A DNA stretch of 64,000 nucleotides, taken from Astrocystis sublimbata. Taxonomy: Eukaryota; Ascomycota; Sordariomycetes; Xylariales; Xylariaceae. The translations under genes and the position numbers were made by a program. Below are positions 36,443-47,142 of this stretch, in pieces. A model generated the notes under the pieces. That model saw nothing but the letters and a program-made list of their open reading frames with translations. It was not told where the DNA came from and searched no databases. The stretch's first letter is position 1, and each line of letters opens with the position of its first letter. Location of the stretch: the NCBI GenBank assembly GCA_022453515.1, contig JAJNNY010000009.1, positions 496,001 to 560,000 on the forward strand. Reading direction: 5' to 3'.

Positions 36443-38189
36443 TGTTGTGGTTCCTTTCCCCTCTTGGTATGGCGATCACTCAGCGAGGGTTTGTGAGACG
36501 CATGGAGGAGCTGCTATATGGTAATGCTTCGTGAGTGAAAGCATGTGACAGTCGCTGGGTATCAAGCACTTATAAGGGAATGAATACTACAGGCTCTGGG
36601 GAGACTGTTGGCACTGGATAGAGCAAGTGAGCGAGGAGGATATTCATTCAATGGACGCGGAAACCCTGTCTAACAACACGGCGTGGTCTGCTGTTGCCCA
36701 TTTGCGTTTTCTGTGGAAGGACAAGGGGTATTGTCCTGGATCGGGCACCGCTTTATGTAGGTAGGCAGGTAGGTAGGTAGATATATCGTGGCCCTGGCTG
36801 CACGAGGTCAAGTGACGCTGGTCGTCGTACATGGCAGTGCGGCCAACCCCGAATTGGCTGGTCGTGAGCGAGCGAGCACCGGCTTTGTGATGTCAAGTCG
36901 GGTATGATTGGGCCAGCTGGGAGGCCCAATTTGGATCCGATGATGTTTCTATGACAATCGCCAAACCCCCCGATCACCGATGGTACCTGCGGGAACCACT
37001 ATTGTGTCGCGGAGTGAAAGAGACCTGATGGTAGTAGTCTCGTGCCTCTCATGACCTCGAGTCAACAGCTTGGCTCCAATTGGACGGCGTTTGCAGGTTA
37101 GCTAGATACAGACAGCAGCTACCTACCTGACCTAGGTAGGTAAGCAGCAAGCTTACAAGATCTTCAGCTTGGGGTGATCAGCAGGTCCATGATGTTCGAG
37201 ACCACTTGCATTGTTGCCGGGCATGTTGCCATGTTGGCATTGGATATGATTTTAATTGAATTGGGCGAAGACAACGGACGAGCTCGAATGACAACAGTGT
37301 GGTGACTGATCACAACATGCGGGTGCAATCGTCTCGGGCAGTATTTCGGAGTGTTATTGTTGGGGGACAGCCAGCACTTATCGGTCGGTGAACCGTATTA
37401 CTTTGTTGGACTTCGCAATTTGGAGGCCAATTATTGGCGGGATGCGGTGACAGCGCAGCGGCACCATGGTCTTGCCTTCGCCGGTTGCTTACCTCAGGTT
37501 AGCATCCATGGTAGGCGAGGTAGGTATGGCCCGGAGCCCTGCTCCGTAAACCGGTGCTACAAATCCCCCCTGCGTCGTGCAGCCAGGTACGGAATAGAAT
37601 TATTGGTCGTGTGGACTGTCACAATTATCGTTGTCTTGTGCTTTTCCAATATTTCATTGTTTCTTTTCCCCAGGTGTCAATGAGAGAAAGTGGGATAGGT
37701 TAGGTATCGAGGAGTACAGTGCTAGTACGGACATGAACACTTGGACCCCCTTAAGCTGTCTGCCACATCACAAGTCAATAGCAACATATATCATAACTGG
37801 TGTTCTTTCTTTCGTTGTAAAATAATGCCTTGAGCTTGAATTGTTCGCCGCTTAAGATGTGGTCAAGTTGACCCAAGTCCTATTGGGAAGTAGGAGTCGC
37901 ATATCCTTGATGCGATGCGCATCAAGGTCGTCTCATTCTCGCTGCCCCCTAAACACCAAGCTCTATTCGCAGTGTTACCATCAATTCATTGATCGTAGTC
38001 ACTGGATATATGTTTTTACATCAAAACAGAACATCAATCAGTCAATCCTGATGTTAATCCTTCGAAGTTTCAATCGAAAGAATTACACGATACCGCTACC
38101 TATGATTGCCCATTACATACCTAATGAGACGATGGGTTGTGGTGCATTTGACAAGTCGAGGCACGCATATGTAGTATCGGTATCTTCCT
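36443..38189. other. 1.7-kb spacer without a supportable gene
   Basis: No gene could be supported in this stretch. Runs of GTAGG/CCTAC motifs occur at about 36756-36780 and 37120-37142. The left end is the promoter of the luciferase-like gene. Confidence 0.5.
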
Positions 38190-39516
38190 TCATGTATTCA
38201 ACAGCTCCTTGAGGTCAATGACACTCGCGCTGACGTAGTTATCGTTACTTGGTGGCTGGTAACCAGCGCCTATGATGAGGACCTTGCTGTCGTCGTCTTG
38301 CAAAATCACCACGCTCCGCCCATACGCACTAGGTTGCGGCGTGGTGTACTCAACCCACGAATCAGGGTCGCCTAGCTGCTGGTTGACGAAGATGCTGGAT
38401 GTACTGCCTCCACTGAGGACGATGGTTCCGTTGGCATCGCCGACGCTGGACCAAACCAGGAACGGCGAATCAGTCGTGGTAGTGCCCGTCGTCGACTTGA
38501 GTTGGTAGCTTTGAGCAGAGAGAATATCAAGGGGATCTCTTGTCAATCTGTAGTTGACGCGACATCCGTCGCTGCCGCATGCCTGTAAGTCGAAACGCAT
38601 CAGTAGCGAACTATACCGGTGTTTGTCTCGCATCACAATTCAAAGAGGTGTATATGAGAATGAGACCTCCACTGCCCATGTGGATGCTATACTTACTTCA
38701 TACGCAAAGATGTAACTACCATTCGGCAGCCTCGTGATAGCAGGCATAGCAGGTATATCGGCATAATTCTTGCCAGGATGCGCATCGTCGACTGCGTCAG
38801 TCCATGTCTTCAAATCCGTGGTAGCCTGGTGTGTAAGTTTCTGTCCGTATTTGCTGTCACGCTGATCCGTGTAATAGCAAATGAGTTGATTATCGTGCAT
38901 CCTATCGCGTGAACATGTCGTGAGCGTCTACTCTAGATCGAACACTCAAGGCGTTGACTCACATGAGCAATGGCTCCCAGACCGGCGTCCGTCCGCTAGC
39001 TGGCACCGCCTCTCCGCCACTGGCAACACTGCTGACAAAAGCCCAGGTGGCGCCATCGTCCTTGCTGGCGTATAAATCTATCTTGGTCTTGCTCAAATCT
39101 TTTGGGACACTATTGCCAGCAATCAGGAGGGTTCCGGCCGGGTAGCTTCCAATTGCTTGAGGTAGTTGGTATAGATACGGCTGATACCGCATACCCCATC
39201 CATTGGCTGTGTCCTCTACTTTGCTGATCTGAACCCAAGAGGCGCCTCCATCCGTCGACTCATAGATTGGAAAATAAACATTGGGGGGCTCCGGGGAGTA
39301 ATTCTCCCAGGTGGCAATTATCGCCCCTGACTTCAGCTGCACAGCTCGTGGATATAAAACGCGGGGACCAGTCCACCCAGCATCCGATGGCGGCGAAAAG
39401 ATGACTTGGTTAGAGATTGTCGGCGTTTGTTGTTTCTCGACTGGGGTTGAGCTCGTGGAGGCCTGTACCGACAGAAACCCTGCCAGGCTGGCAATGATAC
39501 TTCGAAGCAGTCGCAT
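38190..39516 (-). CDS. Secreted GH93-type exo-arabinanase-like enzyme (sialidase-fold)
   Basis: Minus-strand exons are 38963-39516, 38697-38901 and 38190-38582, giving 383 aa, the usual size of GH93 enzymes, which release arabinobiose from arabinan. A signal peptide (MRLLRSIIASLAGFLSVQAS) is followed by the beta-propeller. GWTGPRVLYPRAVQL, ATWENYSPEPPNVYFPIYES and NGWGMRYQPYLYQLP are close to GH93 exo-1,5-alpha-L-arabinanases as I know them. Two Asp-box-like turns are visible (STDGGASW and SKDDGATW). Later blocks are ICYYTDQRD, ADIPAMPAITRLPNGSYIF and AYGRSVVILQDD. Plant-polysaccharide breakdown outside the cell is inferred; other sialidase-fold activities cannot be excluded. Confidence 0.83.
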
Positions 39517-41304
39517 AGTCTAAACCCGTTGCTACTGAGAAACGTCAAACTCTTCAATGTCATATATCGTGCGCTGATGATTTTCTAAACTCGTTGGCCA
39601 TTTTGGCTCATTATGTGTGTATTTGTAGATGAGTCAGTGACGCCTCTCTGCGGCGCAGTGCACACTGTCGGCGACAATTGTATGCATGTTCTCATATTTT
39701 AAAAAGAGAAATTCCGTGACTTGGCTGGAAGCAACGTTCCGCGACTAAACAACCCAATCAGGCATTCCGGCGGTGCAGGGGGAAAATCGAAGAAGAGGGG
39801 GAGGGGAAATGGCTGTAAATCAGCCGGAGGAGCGACGCATTCAGAGACTAATCGATAGATGCCAAAGGATGGCATACCCACCTAGGGCAAGAGGCAAATT
39901 GGTGTTGTAATTGTCGCAAAAAGATAGTCCGACGGCTCACAGGAGAAGTTCAACACCTGTCGACCACAACCCTTCCAGTACCCAAGTAGGTATGGCCCTC
40001 GTTTTGATAAGAGAAGTTTATCTGTGACTTACTTCGCTGTGGAGCTTTAAAGGCGGCTTGGAATTTCTGTCTTATATACAACCACTCTTCTGTTGGGGGT
40101 GACCTTGCCAAGTTGTCTTACGATATGCACAACATGTCATGTATGCCCGACAAGCAGGAAAATGAGACGTAGGTTGCAGATCATTCCCAATAAATGTCCA
40201 TTGAAGGACATCATTGACAATTTACTTATATTCATTCAAATTTATTGGTAGGCATGTAGAGCTTACTTGATTTAAGTACAAGTTGTCCATCTTGTTTCTA
40301 GAGAAATCGGAAGGGGGTAGGAGAGAAAACCGAGGCCCTGCAGATGAGTTAAATATGCCCAACCATGTACGTTATTCGTCATCAGGCTCAATATCATCTC
40401 TATAGGCGCAATTATTATACCACATGGTTATTAAGGCACACTGCGGTTTTGAAGAAGTCAATGGGTGTAGATCCAGGTGCGCGACTTCATCAAATAGCAT
40501 TAGTTACTAAGTTTTACACAGGTGAGTATTTGGTAACTTATAATTGTGCTTACTATATGTACTAATACTCACTTCACTATCATATCATGTAGAATACTTT
40601 ATAATAGATGCAGTAGATATTACTTGTTCAAATGGAATGGAATAGCACGGTAAAGGTTCACTGTTGACCTGAGGTGTTTCATGATGGTGGGATCTGGGAG
40701 CTAAGTAGGAGGTAGGTGGGAAAGGCGAATTTAAGATTGTACCTACCGTTTCATAAGTAGGTAGGTACCTCAGAGTTTCTATCATGAACTCAGGAGCTTT
40801 GGAAAATGCTTGAGTACCTGGGTACTAGGGCAAGTGCGAGGGTAGGTACGTTGCGTCAAAGAGATAGAAGCGCAACTGCCTGGCCATGATCCGCAGCTTC
40901 CATGTAAGTAGCAAACAGCAGTCAAGAAGGCAATGGAGGAAGGCACAGTCACTACCTACCTAAGGCAACTACTACCTCAAGGTCGGTTACTGAGGCGACT
41001 GCTTCTGGGTGTTTAAACTCTTCGGTAGCAGTCACCTGGGCAGAACCCTTCACCCTTCACCCTTCACGAGCAGCACTGGCCTTACCAACTGCACTCGCTC
41101 ACCATCCTGGCGAAATCCCTTGACGCCCAATTCCTCGTGCATGCAGCACTTCAAACCTTGTTTCGCATTTGAACCTTCTCTGAAGCTCTATCAGATTGGT
41201 TCCTTCTGCTCTCGTTCTCTACCTTCCATCCTCGCCTCGCCACTTACATCTCAGCAACGTGATTGCCTTTGAGCCGGCAGACGGCCACTTCCGCTGATGC
41301 CAAA
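39517..41304. other. 1.8-kb spacer without a supportable gene
   Basis: Much of 39900-40650 is AT-rich. TAGG/CCTA motif runs lie at about 40740-40772, 40815-40850 and 40950-40980. A triple CCCTTCA repeat is at about 41047-41067. No gene could be supported. Confidence 0.5.
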
Positions 41305-42330
41305 ATGCCTGTACGGAACTCATCAATCATTTCCAATGTTTTCATTGAGCCGAGTGACGCTAATCTCACGCAGTCGACACCAGCCAAAGCTTTCCCAAGC
41401 ACTATGGCATCAAGCCCGTTGACTCCTATCAAGTCGACCCCGATCGGACTGTCTCTGACCAGATCGACTCCAACCACACCGATCCCCATCCCGACCAGAC
41501 CAACTCCTACGAAGCCGACTCCCGTCACTTCGATTCCGATCAAGCCGCCTCCCATCATGCCAACCATGGTGAACAAGACGCCGGTCCGAGGCACACCAGT
41601 CCCTGTTCCAAGTCAGAAGCCTCAGGTCCAGCCATCTCTCCCAGAACAGAAGTTGTCGCGCCATCAGAACAGAAAGAGAAATAGAGACGCCTTTGAAAGT
41701 CAAGAAGCCAAAGGCAATGTAACTGCACCTACTCCCTTAGCAACGGGTCCAGACCCTTCGTCATCTAACATGCACACACAGGACGCGATCACACATGGCG
41801 CACCAGAGCCGAAGGCCATGCGTCGTTCCAAAGAGAATGTGGTGTCAGACCTGACTCAGCTCGAAGCTTTAGCAAAAAAGGCCGACGAGCTTCAGGGATA
41901 CTGTATGTGCCTATTCCCCGTCTCTCCTGCTCACTTCAATCCTGCACACGCTGTGGTATATCCCGGCTAGATCAATCAAGGACTTCAACTATCAATATTC
42001 TACTTGGTAGCTGCGCTACTCTTATACATTCCAATATCTTCTCTAATCCCTTAAACACCCCATGAATAAGTTTGTTTGCAAAGAGCAGTCGACTCTAACA
42101 CCAGTACTGTTACAGACAATCAGCTTCAGGATGCTGTTGCTGTCGGCATGCGTCAGGTGCGAGATTTGAAGGTAAGCTGAAAGTCCACGCCACATGTAGA
42201 CCGGTTTTTGAGACGATGAGAGACGGCTGAGCCATTGAAGAGTCATCCGTACTTAGTTGACTAATATTATTCATGGTTGTAGGCAACCGTCAATTCGGCA
42301 ACTCCTAAAATTGGCAAGACTCGCTACTGA
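41305..42330 (+). CDS. Unknown protein with Ser/Thr-Pro-rich repeats, 242 aa
   Basis: I do not recognise the family. Proposed exons are 41305-41902, 42089-42171 and 42283-42330; the phase is consistent and the donors (GTATGT, GTAAGC) and acceptors (CAG, TAG) are good. From about residue 35 to 100 the protein is a degenerate array of S/T-P units (for example IKSTPIG, RSTPTTP, TRPTPTKPTPV) interrupted by Ile and Lys. A basic stretch (RHQNRKRNRD) that could be a nuclear signal follows, then an acidic-basic helix-prone end (SDLTQLEALAKKADEL). The dense S/T-P sites suggest a target of proline-directed kinases, which is only inference. No signal peptide or membrane segment. Confidence 0.6.
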
Positions 42331-43704
42331 AGGGAAAAAGATTTGCATTTTTGGGAGAATTTAAGCTTCCCACTCATTATGTTTGCCAATCATTGCCCTG
42401 ATTATTGTGTAGGAATGGATCTGGTTGGACTTCGACAGTGAGGCCACACAGAAATGAGCCAATCACGTTACGGAGATCTGTACCCTTTGAGATAATCAAA
42501 CACGTTAGGTATGGGTTCATTTGGTCCAATTGTATGATAACTAAAAGTGCAGTCCTGCTGCTGGTTACATCGACGAGATGGAATGAGAGACCCTGCACGA
42601 AAAGTTATTTCTATGCTGTTGGGAGCATCACGTTGTGTTTTTCTGAACTCAGTACCAAAACCCATTCCTTACTACAATTGAGTGTTTGCAAATATGCTGG
42701 TGGTGCTATTCTCTCTGCAATGAACTTCTGCTTCCCAGTCCTTAGTCTCCAATTAGACTTTGCAGCACAATGTTGGATGACTGCTGTGCTCGACTGAAAG
42801 ATCTGACAGGTATTTAGGGCTGACGACGGTAGTGTTACACGCCCGCGAGATGTTTTTCTTGCGGAACTTATCTCGTACGATTAGCTCATGATCCTTTGAT
42901 CTTGCTGGTAAGTGGGCGATGCCTTTTGCTCTACTGTTCCACCTCTATGGATTGGCAGAGCGGTCGGACACACAGCTGGACTGAGTGACCTAGCAGCTGC
43001 TGATGATTTATCCATTGTTCCAGCTCAATGGTCAAGATGATTATTGAGGTAACATTGCGTCACTAGTTTATTATCGATGCTTCTACGACTCTGGATCTCA
43101 CGAAAAAGTAGCTGCGAGAGAATACGATAGGGTTGCACAAGACACTGGTCATGCCTCATGCCCTCGTTCGATCAAACGAAGCACCCAGGCAGCGACGCTG
43201 CCACAACACATAAGCGCGGAATGCTCTTGGATTATCGATAGCAGTGCAGGCTGCGAATTAAGGTGTCGACATGAGGCAGGCCAAGTTGAAAGCTGCCACG
43301 CCGCGAGAAACCGCAGCTGATGGGAATCACGCGCCAGCAATGTTCACCTCCCTTAGTTTACGAGTAACTCGCCAAGGCCTATTATTTGATGTTTATTCCC
43401 ACCCTCCCTATTCACTCTACTGTTGGGAGCTCACGTATGGATCGCCTCGATCGGCCCATGAACGCTGTCCAGTGCTATGACAAGGACGCACAATGTTCGT
43501 AATTGGGGTTGGTAACTTCTCTCGTGTGCAGGATTTACACAGGCGACTACAGTAGGCGTCAGACTGGTGATCGTTCGATGAATCGGGAGTATAAGAACAG
43601 GACACTTGTAGGGTGACGACCGGAATCAAAGGAAGCCGGATACCTACCTATGTGGTGACCGACCTAATTCTCCTTGACTTCGTTCAAGATCCTGCTATCT
43701 CAAC
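42331..43704. other. 1.4-kb spacer without a supportable gene
   Basis: An open frame at 42405-42797 has no recognisable motif and no good start context. Nothing else was identified. Confidence 0.45.
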
Positions 43705-44309
43705 ATGGCTCGGAACAAACCCCGCCTCTATGTTGCCTTGTATATCAGATCAAGGGAGCCTGAATTAAGGACACAGGCCGAGAACAAGTCAGTTTATGTT
43801 TATCCTCGAGTTTTATGATACAATAGACACGCACTCACATGCGAAACAGGTTTGACTGGACTCTTGTCGTCGGACCGAAAGAGGAGTCTCCTAGGAGCAC
43901 CTACACGCTCCACCGACTCCAAGCGGTCGGTACTTCGGAGTGCCGCTATGAATATGAGAAAGTCCAGCTCAACACCGAGCCCGATCAGATGCTGCTATTC
44001 CGTGTCCTTGTTGGGAAGGTCAAGGAAGTTGCACATCTCTAACGCATCATCGCGCGTATAGCTCCGTCACAGGATCGAACGGAATGGGGGCTTGAGACCT
44101 ATCACTGGGTGATGGAGGTGCTGAAGGCGATGCTCCCAGATGGCAGGGCCTTGGGCCACTCGGCTGAGGATTGGAACGAAGTCTGGCAGGCGGTCATGCG
44201 CTTTGCATGGCGTAGAGAGGAGGCACATCGAGCTGGTGGCCGGGATGAGTACAGTATGTTGACGGTACCTACTTGGGATATTTTGGATAACAAGGAGGTG
44301 ATTAGATGA
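43705..44309 (+). pseudogene. Small fungal conserved-protein gene interrupted by one in-frame stop
   Basis: Exon 1 (43705-43787) encodes MARNKPRLYVALYIRSREPE; an intron with GTCAGT and CAG leads to exon 2 (43850-44309) with FDWTLVVGPKEESPRSTYTL, LFRVLVGKVKEVAHL, then a TAA at 44040-44042 (codon 92). The same frame continues RIIARIAPSQDRTEWGLETY, WVMEVLKAMLPDGRALGHS and WDILDNKEVIR to a TGA at 44307-44309. I know similar proteins of about 170-190 aa from many filamentous fungi (a domain-of-unknown-function family), and the two parts together would be one full member. The family usually has a residue such as Gln at the stop, so CAA to TAA (C to T) is the simplest cause. No alternative intron removes the stop. 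Confidence 0.65.
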
Positions 44310-44453
44310 GCTGGATTTGGATGTGGCACTTCAGTTTTGATCCAGCGCTGACAACTGATCGATGGATGTGAAGGAGGGGATTATGAACGATGGCATGAAT
44401 TGAAATTGCTTGAATTACCCAAATTTTGAAAAGTTACGCCCGCAAGTTGCGCC

Positions 44454-45032
44454 CTATACACTGAGTGACACTACCTTAATCTGCGTCCAATCTGACATGG
44501 CCTCTTTATCATTCTCGACTCCTTGGCCGCTTTCTTGATGAAAGTCAGTATGCAACATGCCAGGTTGAAACCAAAACAATATGTGAAAGGGAAGATAGAT
44601 GAACGTACGTTTCCAGCCTGCTACAGGTATTTTCGCCGCAACCCACCCCAGACCATTGACGTGGACACTGCCTGCCTCCAAAAGTCGCGAGAACCTCAGC
44701 ACTCTAGCGATATCTTTCGTGTATACAGAAGCAGCAAGCCCGAACTCTGTATCATTCGCCATCTTCAAGACCTCCTCCTCGGTCTCAAATCGTTTGATGA
44801 TGAGGGCTGGGCCGAAGATTTCCTCTTCGATTATACGGGCTTTGGGCTGCGGGTCAACGAACACTGTCGGTTGCACATAGCACCCTTGCTTTCCTACTGA
44901 CGAGCCACCGCAGACAAGAGTCGCTTCCGCCTTGCCGGATTCGATGTATGAGAGCACTGTCTCCCTCTGTCGACGGTTGTACAGTGGCGAAAACTGGGTT
45001 GTCTCCGACCAGGGATCGGCACCCAGCGGATG
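44454..45032 (-). pseudogene. 3' remnant of an aldehyde dehydrogenase gene
   Basis: Read on the minus strand, exon 44609-45032 and exon 44454-44533 (intron 44534-44608, GTACGT...AAG) encode the C-terminal third of an ALDH. The sequence runs LGADPWSETTQFSPLYNRRQ, then RETVLSYIESGKAEATLVCG, PTVFVDPQPKARIIEEEIFG, MANDTEFGLAASVYT, EAGSVHVNGLGW and the end GWKQSGQGVENDKEA. The homology stops just upstream of the GADPW motif, so the NAD-binding part and the catalytic Glu and Cys are gone. Upstream in this frame a TGA follows within a few codons. No stop interrupts the remnant and its intron signals are intact, which points to a young event. The lost part begins exactly where the short-chain dehydrogenase fragment on the other strand starts. 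Confidence 0.85.
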
Positions 45033-45622
45033 TGCGAATGTCGCAGGAATTACTCAAGCAGCCTTTTCCAAGGAACAGCCAGCTATGCCTTGCGAGACGA
45101 ACGATGAATGGTCTCGCATTCTTGGTGTCAACATCAACGGTATCATGTATTGCACGCGCGCTCAAGTGCGGGCCATGCTTAAGCTGCCCAAGGGTAGCAA
45201 CCCAGCCATTGTCAACGTCTCCAGCTTGGCATCACTTATCCAAGGGCCGACTGCGTTCGCGTACGGCGCATCCAAAGCCGCATGTGCTCACTTCACTGCC
45301 TGTGTTGCCAAAGACATTCACCCATTCGGGATTCGTGCCAACATTGTCTCGCCAAGTATGTTCGCTCGCATCGCTGTCACGTCCGGTGCACATGACACAT
45401 TTTGCTAACAAAGGAAATGCAGGTAACACATTCACCCCCCTGACGAAGGTGTTTTTCGGAAACTTGACGAAGGAAGAGACAGAACTGAAATTGCAAAGCA
45501 TTGATGTTCCTTCAACCATGTTGGACCCCTCCGACATTGCGCAGGTGATTTTTTGGTTGCTGAGCGCATCTTCGGTTCACATCAATGGTGTGAACATTCC
45601 AGTTGGCGAAGGAGCACCGTGA
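44944..45622 (+). pseudogene. 5'-truncated short-chain dehydrogenase/reductase, possible chimeric frame
   Basis: From 45028 the plus strand encodes GCANVAGITQAAF (the N-N-A-G-like motif), EWSRILGVNINGIMYCTRAQ, IVNVSSLASLIQG and AYGASKAACAHFTA (catalytic Ser, Tyr-x-x-x-Lys). NIVSPS crosses an intact intron (45356-45422, GTATGT...CAG) into NTFTPLTKVFFGNL and the end VHINGVNIPVGEGAP (stop 45620-45622). The first 80 or so residues with the TGxxxGxG cofactor motif are missing. In the same frame an ATG at 44944 would start a 203-aa chimera whose first 28 residues come from the antisense strand of the ALDH remnant. Without the dinucleotide-binding start, normal SDR activity is unlikely. Confidence 0.82.
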
Positions 45623-46103
45623 TGTGTGATCATATATGGTCAAGGGGGAACTACCAGATAATGTGTTGCGATTGTCATATTGTTGGGGTTAGTGATTGCT
45701 GCACGAGATTACAAACACTTGCCCAGATTCAGATTGTATGCAAAGATCAAAGCTCGTGCCTCTCGCTCCTTGCGCGTTCATGTAGGTAGTTATTATAAGT
45801 AGATAGTGAATTGCGTTAAATTTCCTGAGACGAAACCTAGGAAATTCGTATGATCATTGTCCGTAGCTGTCATGTAGATAGGGGAAGTGAGCTTCAGCTT
45901 GCTTGATGATCAGCGGCTTGTTTAGGTAACCAACCGAGCTCGCAGAGCTAACTTATATCCGTCAACTTACCCTGAAGAGATAGAAGGGTCAAGCAAGGGG
46001 TCGACGTCACGTGAGTACGTGGTTCCTACGCGTTCTCGCAGCTGTACTGAGCTTGAGTGGGAAGGGAGGGCACACTCTCCCCCGGTGGACACCGCTAGAT
46101 GAC
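45623..46103. other. Spacer
   Basis: This stretch lies between the SDR remnant and the zinc-cluster remnant. No gene was found. Confidence 0.4.
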
Positions 46104-46743
46104 ATGTCTTCTGGATCGAGAACAATAACAACAGGTTCAAATAGCGGAAAACTCGAAAACTTCCAGGAAAATACGTTTTTAATATTCTTCGGGTTCAGTC
46201 TGTGGCTTGCAATTGATGCCACCTCCTTCCAGTCATCATGTCCCATACCCTGCAGAGTGCAGCCGCCCTCCCCAGGTCATCTGCCTTTAGCACAAGGGAA
46301 GATCCGCAAAGACACGACAAGCTGTTGGGAGTGTAAGTTGACCGATTAAGATCGCGCTGAATATCTGTAGTCCTTACATGTATGCAAATGATCTAGGCAA
46401 GAGCAGAAAACAGCGCTGTCGATTGGCCCTCAACCAAAGCCGGGGGTGCGTGTCTTGCCAACGTCGTGGGAAAAGCTGTGTCATGCAGCAGTTTGACGAC
46501 CCTTGTCACGACCATGTTGCACCAGATCAGATTTTCCCCCTGACATCGGAAGCAATATTGGACTCTTTACACCTCGACAGTACCCGTGATCCTATACCCC
46601 ATGAAAGCATCCCTCCTGTTGCTGCAGCTAGCAGCGAGGATAACAGGAATCCAGAGGCCGGTAGGCAGTTTCTTGACAGCGCTCTAGTAAGGCCACCATT
46701 GAAAGATTTCCCTCTTTCCGAACTTCATCTCAACATTGGGTAG
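46104..46743 (+). pseudogene. Truncated Zn2Cys6 transcription factor (DNA-binding part only)
   Basis: Splicing at 46333-46396 (GTAAGT...TAG) joins KIRKDTTSCWEC to KSRKQRCRLALNQSRGCVSCQ and RRGKSCVMQQF. This gives all six Cys of a fungal zinc cluster in the pattern C-x2-C-x6-C-x9-C-x2-C-x6-C. The upstream start is uncertain; 46104 is the nearest sensible in-frame ATG, but another small intron may exist. The frame ends at TAG 46741-46743 after PLKDFPLSELHLNIG, or a donor GTAGGT at that point opens an intron; either way only about 400 bases remain before the convergent GH2 gene. The large fungal-specific regulatory domain found in this type of regulator is therefore missing. It was probably the regulator of the decayed neighbours. 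Confidence 0.7.
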
Positions 46744-47142
46744 GTTGACTCGAGCGAAAACCTCATCAACGTCGACACGGACGCCCTCGCTGAACTTGCC
46801 CCTATCGCCGTCGATATATTTTCCACATGAATTCGGAGATTAAAACCCGTTAGATCCCTTGTTGGTAATTAATAGCAACGAAACTATCCGCTTTTGAGAT
46901 ATAAACCTCTCTGGCTCGCTCATCGTTGTTTTACAGATAGCGGCAATAGTACACGAAACCGTTCAATCATGAAGTATAAGCAAGCAAAAGTGATCACCAA
47001 GAAAACCCCAGGTCCAGTACCTCGGTTTGCATATCGCAGCCAAGATAGGGTATTATGAGATGATTGTTCCGTCATGTGTGAATATTTGCACACATCCCCA
47101 TTTGCCATTAATAGGTGATAGATACCTCGACAACCCAAAACC
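46744..47142. other. Spacer with possible coding relic
   Basis: Directly after the stop at 46741-46743 the same frame runs on as VDSSENLINVDTDALAELAP to a TGA near 46828. It could be a relic of the regulator or chance; I cannot match it. The rest is the 3' flank of the GH2 gene. Confidence 0.35.

Noticed and set aside
41244..41594. Minus-strand frame rich in Gly-Val-Ile repeats, resembling a pentapeptide-repeat protein
   Set aside because: It is the antisense of the S/T-P repeat array of the plus-strand gene; the periodicity comes from that repeat and there is no independent start, splice or homology evidence.
42405..42797. 130-codon plus-strand open frame
   Set aside because: No recognisable motif, mixed composition and no exon partners; likely chance.
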